From contig NZ_JTDK01000018.1 of the NCBI RefSeq assembly GCF_000802305.1, forward strand, positions 91,964 to 155,963: a stretch of 64,000 nucleotides of DNA, written 5' to 3'. The translations under genes were made by a program, and so were the position numbers. The first letter of the stretch is position 1; every line of letters begins with the position of its first letter. This stretch comes from Microbacterium mangrovi. Its GTDB lineage: Bacteria > Actinomycetota > Actinomycetes > Actinomycetales > Microbacteriaceae. Under the pieces are notes generated by a model. It did not search any database. It worked only from the letters and a program-made list of their open reading frames with translations, and was not told the origin of the DNA. Below, piece after piece: positions 59,190 to 64,000 of this stretch.

Positions 59190-60662
59190 TCAGTTCAGCG
59201 CGGACGTGAGCCGGGCCAGGCCGTCGAGGAAGGTGGCCTTGGCGGGCTCGTTCTTCCACTGCTCCAGGGTGAGTTCGCGGCCGGCATCCCGGTAGTCCTG
59301 CTCGACCGCGCGCATGGCGGCGACGAACGATTCCCCGCGCACCATCAGCGACATCTCGGAGTTGAGGCTGAACGAGCGGATGTCCATGTTGCTGGATCCG
59401 ATCACGGCGATGTCGTCGTCGATCGAGAAGTGCTTCGAGTGCAGGATGTAGGGCGCCGGGTACAGGAAGATCCGCACGCCCGCCTTCAGCAGCGTCTCGT
59501 AGTACGACCGCTGCGCGTGGTAGACGAGACCCTGATCGCCGATCTCGGACACGAACAGCTGCACGTCCAGCCCCCGCTGGCACGCGGTCGTGATGGCGTA
59601 GACCATGGCCTCGTCGGGCACGAAGTACGGGCTCGTGAGGATGACCCGCTCGGTGGCGCCGTGGATGAGCGAGAGGAACAGCCGCAGGTTGTTCTCGGTC
59701 TCGTACGCGGGGCCGGACGGCACGAGCTGGCAGGTGAGGTTCTCCGCCGCGGGCGTCAGCGCGGCCACCGGGAGATGCTCGGTCGTGGACAGGTCCTCGC
59801 CGGTCTCGATCAGCCAGTCCGACAGGAACACCACGTTCACCGCGGCGACGATCGGACCGTCGAGCCGGGTGACGAGCTCCTGCCACATGAGGCCGCGCTT
59901 GATGTTCTTCGGGGAGTCGTAGTCGCGCGAGATGAGGTTCTGCGACCCCATGAACGCGACCCGGCCGTCGACGACGACGAGCTTGCGGTGGTTGCGCAGG
60001 TCGGGGCGCTGGTACTTGCCCTTGAAGGGCTGCACGGGCAGCATCCACGACCACTTCACGCCGATCCGGTCCAGTTCGGCGAAGGTCTTGTCGGAGTCCT
60101 TCACCTTCTTCGAGGAGATGTGGTCGGCCAGCAGGCGCACCGACACGCCGCGCTTCACGGCGCGCTCCATCGCGGAGAAGAAGCCGCGCGTGGTGTCGTC
60201 CCAGGCGACGATGAAGAATTCGACGTGCACCCACGCGGTCGCCTCGTCCACGGCGGCCGCCATGGCGTCGATGGATGCCTGGTAGTCGGGCAGCAGCGTC
60301 GCGCCGTTGCCGGTGACGGCCGGCAGGCTGGTGAGCGTCTCGTTCTGCTGGATGACCCGGCGGAACCAGCGCGGCTCGGCGGGGTCGTCGAGGGCACGCT
60401 CCTCGGCCGGCGTCACCTGCTCCCGGATCAGGCCGTTGATGCGCGCCTGCTCGTCGCGCCGCTTCGCCGGCAGCCGGAAGTTGCCGATCAGCAGATAGAT
60501 CAGCACCCCGAAGATCGGCAGGATGAAGATCAGCAGCAGCCAGGCCATGGCCGCGGTCGGCTTGCGGTCGCGCGGGATGTAGATCAGGGCGACGATGTCG
60601 ATCACGACGACGATGAGCCAGGCGAGACCCCAGGACAGGTTCGACAGCAGAAGCGAATCCAT
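59190..60662 (-). CDS. cls: Cardiolipin synthase
   Basis: A 490-residue phospholipase-D-type enzyme. Two N-terminal membrane segments (10-30, 37-60) and two HKD motifs: HRKLVVVDGRVAFMGSQN (His near 224) and HSKHFSIDDDIAVIGSSN (His near 407). It joins two phosphatidylglycerols into cardiolipin at the membrane. Length and motif spacing are standard for bacterial ClsA. Confidence 0.95.
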   Translation of the reverse strand: MDSLLLSNLSWGLAWLIVVVIDIVALIYIPRDRKPTAAMAWLLLIFILPIFGVLIYLLIGNFRLPAKRRDEQARINGLIREQVTPAEERALDDPAEPRWFRRVIQQNETLTSLPAVTGNGATLLPDYQASIDAMAAAVDEATAWVHVEFFIVAWDDTTRGFFSAMERAVKRGVSVRLLADHISSKKVKDSDKTFAELDRIGVKWSWMLPVQPFKGKYQRPDLRNHRKLVVVDGRVAFMGSQNLISRDYDSPKNIKRGLMWQELVTRLDGPIVAAVNVVFLSDWLIETGEDLSTTEHLPVAALTPAAENLTCQLVPSGPAYETENNLRLFLSLIHGATERVILTSPYFVPDEAMVYAITTACQRGLDVQLFVSEIGDQGLVYHAQRSYYETLLKAGVRIFLYPAPYILHSKHFSIDDDIAVIGSSNMDIRSFSLNSEMSLMVRGESFVAAMRAVEQDYRDAGRELTLEQWKNEPAKATFLDGLARLTSALN

Positions 60663-60704
60663 ACCCGAAACACTAGGGGTACATGAGGCGCCTCTCACGC
60701 ACCG

Positions 60705-61214
60705 CTACGCGGCGGACTGATGCCCGCGATAGTCGGGTCGGGGCGGCTGCTCCGGGTCGAGTGCCCCCTCGCCGCCGGCGCGGCCTCCGTACGGGCGGCC
60801 GTGGTCGGCGAACTCGTCGCGCTCGAACACCAGCCGCCACGGGCCCATCACGATCTGCGCACCGCTGCGCAGCACCTCGCCGAGCACGTGCAGCGACGGG
60901 ATCTGCGCCTGCGCGTGGCTGGTGCTGGCCGGTCCGTGCAGGATCAGCACGTACTCGTCGTTCTCGTCGTGCGTGATCTCGGCGTGCATCGGCTCGATCT
61001 CGCTGAGCTGCAGTTCGCAGTGCGCGGCCGATCCGATGCGGGCGTGGTCGCCGTTGATCAGGAACGTCTCGTGCAGGCCGTCGCGGGTGATGATCAGCCG
61101 GGGGGATCCGGCGCCCCAGCGTGCGTGCGTCGTCGTCGGTCCGTGCGCGGCGCCCTCGTGCCGGGATTCGGGTTCGCGGCCCTCGAGTTCGGTGTGGGAT
61201 CCATGCGTGTCCAT
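60705..61214 (-). CDS. FHA-domain protein
   Basis: A 169-residue cytosolic protein. Residues about 35-130 resemble a forkhead-associated domain: RLIITRDGLHETFLINGDHARIGS, AHCELQLSEIEPMHAEITHD (S/H residues of the phosphothreonine pocket) and HGPASTS. The usual N-G pair is replaced by GPAST, so phosphopeptide binding is uncertain. Ends in a Gly/Pro/Arg tail. Would read out Ser/Thr kinases, none of which are in the window. Confidence 0.75.
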   Translation of the reverse strand: MDTHGSHTELEGREPESRHEGAAHGPTTTHARWGAGSPRLIITRDGLHETFLINGDHARIGSAAHCELQLSEIEPMHAEITHDENDEYVLILHGPASTSHAQAQIPSLHVLGEVLRSGAQIVMGPWRLVFERDEFADHGRPYGGRAGGEGALDPEQPPRPDYRGHQSAA

Positions 61215-61330
61215 GGTGCGCTCCTCGGTCCGGTCCGGAGGCACCCTGACCCGAGTCGGGGCGAACCCCGGGCGTCCCTCCATTGTCCCTCCGGCTCGGG
61301 TCCCGGGGCCCGTTCTGCGCGCGTTCGAGG

Positions 61331-61780
61331 TCAGACCACCGCGACGGTCTCCTGCAGCGCGTGCACCACCGGTGCGAGTTCGGGTTGGGCGGATGCCTCG
61401 CCCAGCACGCGCTCGAGGGTCTCGTCGTTGACCGGGTGCGCCTGGTCATAGAGCGCCCGGCCCGCGGGGGTGAGTTCGGTGTAGATGCCGCGCCGGTCGT
61501 CGGCGCACAGGATGCGGGTGAGCAGGCCGCGGTCTTCGAGTCGCGTGACCAGGCGCGTGGTGGCGCTGGGGCTGAGCGCCGTGGCGCGGGCGAGCTGCTG
61601 CATCCGCATGTGCCAGCCGTCCTGGCGGCTGAGGGCGTCGAGCACCGTGTACTCCACGACGGACAGGCCCGCGGATGCCCCGAGGGACCGCTCGAGCTCG
61701 GCCTCGATCAGGTTGTGGAGAGCCGCGAGGGTGCGCCAGCCGCGCGCGCGGATCTCGACGGCGTCGTCTGCGATGCCCAT
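61331..61780 (-). CDS. MarR-family regulator
   Basis: A 149-residue winged-helix regulator (LSVVEYTVLDALSRQDGWHMRMQQLARATALSPSATTRLVTRLEDRGLLTRILCADDRRGIYTELTPAG). AGGAGG lies before the ATG. It is divergent from an MFS efflux gene, with facing 11-bp repeats between. Inferred to repress the transporter and itself and to respond to its substrate. Confidence 0.92.
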   Translation of the reverse strand: MGIADDAVEIRARGWRTLAALHNLIEAELERSLGASAGLSVVEYTVLDALSRQDGWHMRMQQLARATALSPSATTRLVTRLEDRGLLTRILCADDRRGIYTELTPAGRALYDQAHPVNDETLERVLGEASAQPELAPVVHALQETVAVV

Positions 61781-61813
61781 GGGGGCCTCCTGGTCTCGGA
61801 TCGTCCGGGGACG

Positions 61814-61893
61814 AAAGTAGTTGCTTGCGCTGGTTACTTGCGTGTGCAATGATTGTTCCTGCTCACGCAATATCCCGCGTCTGCAACTACTTT
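61814..61893. promoter_or_regulatory. Operators between MarR and MFS genes
   Basis: AAAGTAGTTGC (61814-61824) and GCAACTACTTT (61883-61893) are perfect complements 58 bp apart. Between them lie more related words (TTGCTTGCG, GGTTACTTGCG, CACGCAATAT). They would allow two MarR dimers to bind and meet, covering both promoters. Confidence 0.75.
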
Positions 61894-61910
61894 ACCACTG
61901 GAGCGATCAC

Positions 61911-63101
61911 ATGCCACTGGGACTCGTCGCCCTCGCCATCGGGGCATTCGGCATCGGACTCACGGAGTTCGTCATCATGGGCCTGCTGCCCGAGGTCGCG
62001 ACCGACTTCGGGGTCAGCGAGGCCGCGGCCGGCTGGCTCATCTCCGGGTACGCGCTCAGCGTCGTCGTCGGCGCCCTGGGCATCACGGCCGCCACGATCC
62101 GCCTGCCGCGCAAGCCCGTGCTGCTCGGCCTCGTGGTGCTGTTCATCGTCGGCAACGCGCTCACCGCGATGGCGCAGGACTACGGCGTCGCGATGACCGG
62201 GCGCGTCATCGCCGCGCTCTGCCACGGTGCGTTCTTCGGCATCGGATCGGTCGTCGCCGCCGGACTCGTCGCCCCCGACAAGAAGGCCCGCGCGATCGCC
62301 ATCATGTTCACCGGGCTCACCGCCGCCAACGTCCTCGGGGTGCCGTTCGGCACGTTCCTCGGGCAGCAGTACGGGTGGCGCGCGACGTTCTGGGCGATCG
62401 CCGGCATCGGCATCCTCGCCTTCATCGGCATCGCCGCACTCGTCCCCGCCGTGCGCGATTCCGCCCAGCCGGTGAGCCTGCGGCGGGAGCTGCGCGCCTT
62501 CCGGTCCGCGCAGGTGTGGCTCTCGCTCACGGTGACGGTGCTCGCCTATGGCGGCATGTTCGGCGCGTTCACGTACATCGCCTACACCCTCACGCAGGTC
62601 ACCGGCTTCGCGACGACGGCGGTGCCGTGGCTGCTCGTGCTCTTCGGCGCCGGCCTCGTCGTCGGCAACTGGGTCGGCGGGCGCCTCGCCGACCGCTCGA
62701 TCGACGGCACCCTGATCGCCTTCATCGCCGCGCTCGTGGTGGTGCTCGCGCTGTTCGGGATGCTGGCCGGCTCCAAGCCCGCCGTCATCCTCATCCTCGT
62801 GCTCATGGGCGGGTTCGGCTTCGGAACCGTGCCCGGTCTGCAGAGCCGCATCATGCGGTACGCTGACGGCGCGCCCACCCTGGCCTCCGGCGCCAACATC
62901 GGCGCGTTCAACGTCGGCAACGCGCTCGGCGCCTGGGCCGGCGGACTCGGGATCGCCGCCGGACTGGGTTTCACGGCACCGATCTGGATCGGAGCCGCCA
63001 TCACCGCCGCCGCCCTCGTCGTGATGATCGCAGTGGCCGCCGCCGCCCGCGCCCCCCGCCGCGAACCGGCCGCCTCCACCCGCCCGATCACCGCCCTCTG
63101 A
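61911..63101 (+). CDS. MFS efflux transporter (AraJ/YdhP-like)
   Basis: A 396-residue permease with 12 membrane segments. Typical DHA1 features: LTEFVIMGLLPEVATDFGVSEAAAGWLISGYALSVVVGA (segment 1-2 loop) and GRVIAALCHGAFFGIGSVVAAGL in segment 4-5. Substrates are often drugs or sugars. Control by the divergent MarR is implied by the shared operators. The AKR gene follows on the same strand after 36 bp. Confidence 0.92.
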   Translation: MPLGLVALAIGAFGIGLTEFVIMGLLPEVATDFGVSEAAAGWLISGYALSVVVGALGITAATIRLPRKPVLLGLVVLFIVGNALTAMAQDYGVAMTGRVIAALCHGAFFGIGSVVAAGLVAPDKKARAIAIMFTGLTAANVLGVPFGTFLGQQYGWRATFWAIAGIGILAFIGIAALVPAVRDSAQPVSLRRELRAFRSAQVWLSLTVTVLAYGGMFGAFTYIAYTLTQVTGFATTAVPWLLVLFGAGLVVGNWVGGRLADRSIDGTLIAFIAALVVVLALFGMLAGSKPAVILILVLMGGFGFGTVPGLQSRIMRYADGAPTLASGANIGAFNVGNALGAWAGGLGIAAGLGFTAPIWIGAAITAAALVVMIAVAAAARAPRREPAASTRPITAL

Positions 63102-63137
63102 CCGGCATCCTCCCGGCCGCCCCAAGAAAGGACCCCC

Positions 63138-63962
63138 ATGACCGTCCCCCTCATCACCCTGAACAACGGCATCCCGATGCCCCAGCTCGGCTTCGGCGTC
63201 TTCCAGGTGCCCGACGACGAGACCACCGCCGCGGTGGCCTCCGCCCTCGAGGTCGGCTACCGCAGCATCGACACCGCCGCCCTCTACGGCAACGAGGCCG
63301 GCGTCGGCCGCGCGATCGCCGACTCCGGCCTCCCGCGCGACGAGATCTTCGTCACCTCGAAGGTGTGGATCACCGACCACGGGTACGACCAGGCGCTGCG
63401 CGCGTTCGACGCGTCGATGGACCGCCTCGGGCTCGACGTGCTCGACCTGTACCTGATCCACTGGCCGGCACCCGGGCTCGGCACCTTCCCGGACACCTGG
63501 CGGGCGCTCGAGAAGCTGTACGCCGACGGACGCGTGCGCGCCATCGGCGTCTCGAACTTCGAGCCCGAGCACCTCGACGCGATCGCCTCCGAGACCGGTG
63601 TCGTGCCGGCCGTCAACCAGGTCGAGCTGCATCCGGCGCTGCGCAACCGTGCCGTCGAGGCGGCGAACACCGCGCGCGGCATCGTCACCGAGGCGTGGAG
63701 CCCGCTCGCGCAGGGTGCCGTGCTCGGCGACGACGCGATCGTGCAGATCGCCGAACGGCACGGGAAGAGCCCCGCCCAGGTGGTGCTGCGCTGGCACCTG
63801 CAGCAGGGCCGCGTGGTGATCCCCAAGTCGGTGACGCCCGCCCGCATCGCGGCGAACCTCGACGTCTTCGACTTCGACCTCGACGACACCGAACTGGCCG
63901 CGATCGACGGCCTCGACCGCGACGGCCGCACGGGCCCGCACCCGGCTCGCTTCAACGGCTGA
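63138..63962 (+). CDS. Aldo/keto reductase
   Basis: A 274-residue NADPH-dependent TIM-barrel reductase (AKR5-like, 2,5-diketo-D-gluconate reductase type). Catalytic tetrad D45, Y50, K75, H108 (SIDTAALYGNE, TSKVW, YLIHWP). NADPH site IPKSVTPARIAANLDVF near the end. Follows the MFS gene with AAGGACC ribosome site and is probably co-transcribed under the MarR, to detoxify aldehydes or ketones. Confidence 0.95.
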   Translation: MTVPLITLNNGIPMPQLGFGVFQVPDDETTAAVASALEVGYRSIDTAALYGNEAGVGRAIADSGLPRDEIFVTSKVWITDHGYDQALRAFDASMDRLGLDVLDLYLIHWPAPGLGTFPDTWRALEKLYADGRVRAIGVSNFEPEHLDAIASETGVVPAVNQVELHPALRNRAVEAANTARGIVTEAWSPLAQGAVLGDDAIVQIAERHGKSPAQVVLRWHLQQGRVVIPKSVTPARIAANLDVFDFDLDDTELAAIDGLDRDGRTGPHPARFNG

Positions 63963-64000
63963 TCGGGATGCCGGCGGGGCGGATGCACGGGGTTCCGGCA

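Noticed and set aside
61887..63941. Open frame of 684 codons on the minus strand
   Set aside because: Antisense to the MFS and aldo/keto reductase genes; low-complexity Asp/Glu/Gly/His content and no domain.

Overview
The window is about 70% G+C, with genes packed head to tail, many ATGA/GTGA start-stop overlaps, frequent GTG starts and strong AAGGAGG-type ribosome sites. Gene content (HspR/HAIR-controlled dnaK operon, a dCTP deaminase resembling the bifunctional dCTP deaminase/dUTPase type, DUF6230/DUF6114 pair, FprA-type reductase, WXG-like toxin operon) points to an actinobacterium, most likely Microbacteriaceae and probably Microbacterium-like. The genus is inferred from style and gene order, not from a marker gene. 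No rRNA, tRNA, CRISPR array, transposase or phage gene was seen.

Layout. 1-3150 (minus): a polymorphic-toxin operon with a WXG-like partner, a toxin ending in a PD-(D/E)XK-like nuclease, a duplicated-domain putative immunity protein and a third frameshifted immunity copy at the edge. 3.5-7.5 kb: a small membrane protein, a repeat cluster, and a TetR gene divergent from a DUF6230-DUF6114-exported protein operon. 7.6-11.4 kb: three acetyltransferases, a membrane protein and an exported phosphatase. 11.5-17.7 kb: LysR/YeiH pair, dcd, GntR-ABC pair, and leuA behind a leucine leader peptide and attenuator hairpin. 17.7-29.1 kb (minus): an assimilatory sulfur block. sir-cysH-cysD-cysN reduces sulfate through APS to sulfide. 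A second operon carries a NitT/TauT-type ABC importer, a siroheme methyltransferase, an FprA-type reductase and a thioredoxin-reductase-like protein. 29.4-33.5 kb: membrane protein, NarL-type two-component system and a run of tiny membrane-protein genes. 33.6-38.3 kb: condensation-like protein, hydrolase, FAD oxidoreductase and an unusual stretch with a tiny exported peptide. 38.3-43.1 kb: TetR plus a sugar/inositol-type oxidoreductase-isomerase operon whose first gene is frameshifted. 43.2-53.8 kb: ABC exporter, M18 aminopeptidase, PKD-domain exported protein, sirohydrochlorin chelatase, a MarR regulator with a His/Gly-rich divergent partner, MFS, small membrane protein and rRNA methyltransferase. 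53.8-58.2 kb: dnaK-grpE-dnaJ-hspR. The end holds a DUF389 protein, cardiolipin synthase, FHA protein, MarR/MFS pair and an aldo-keto reductase.

Four signals stand out. (1) Three separate loci carry a pair of ACTCAAT boxes exactly 21 bp apart, one pair directly behind the NarL-type response regulator; all sit upstream of small or membrane-associated proteins, suggesting an undescribed envelope-linked regulon. (2) At least six families of palindromic elements are scattered through the window, and several lie in frame inside genes (ssuC, cysN, cysH, cysD, fpr, dnaK, an arsN2-like gene), adding residues at protein ends or linkers. (3) leuA lacks its C-terminal allosteric domain but has a complete attenuation leader. 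(4) Two genes each carry one single-base deletion that is precisely located by comparison with a paralogue or the family.
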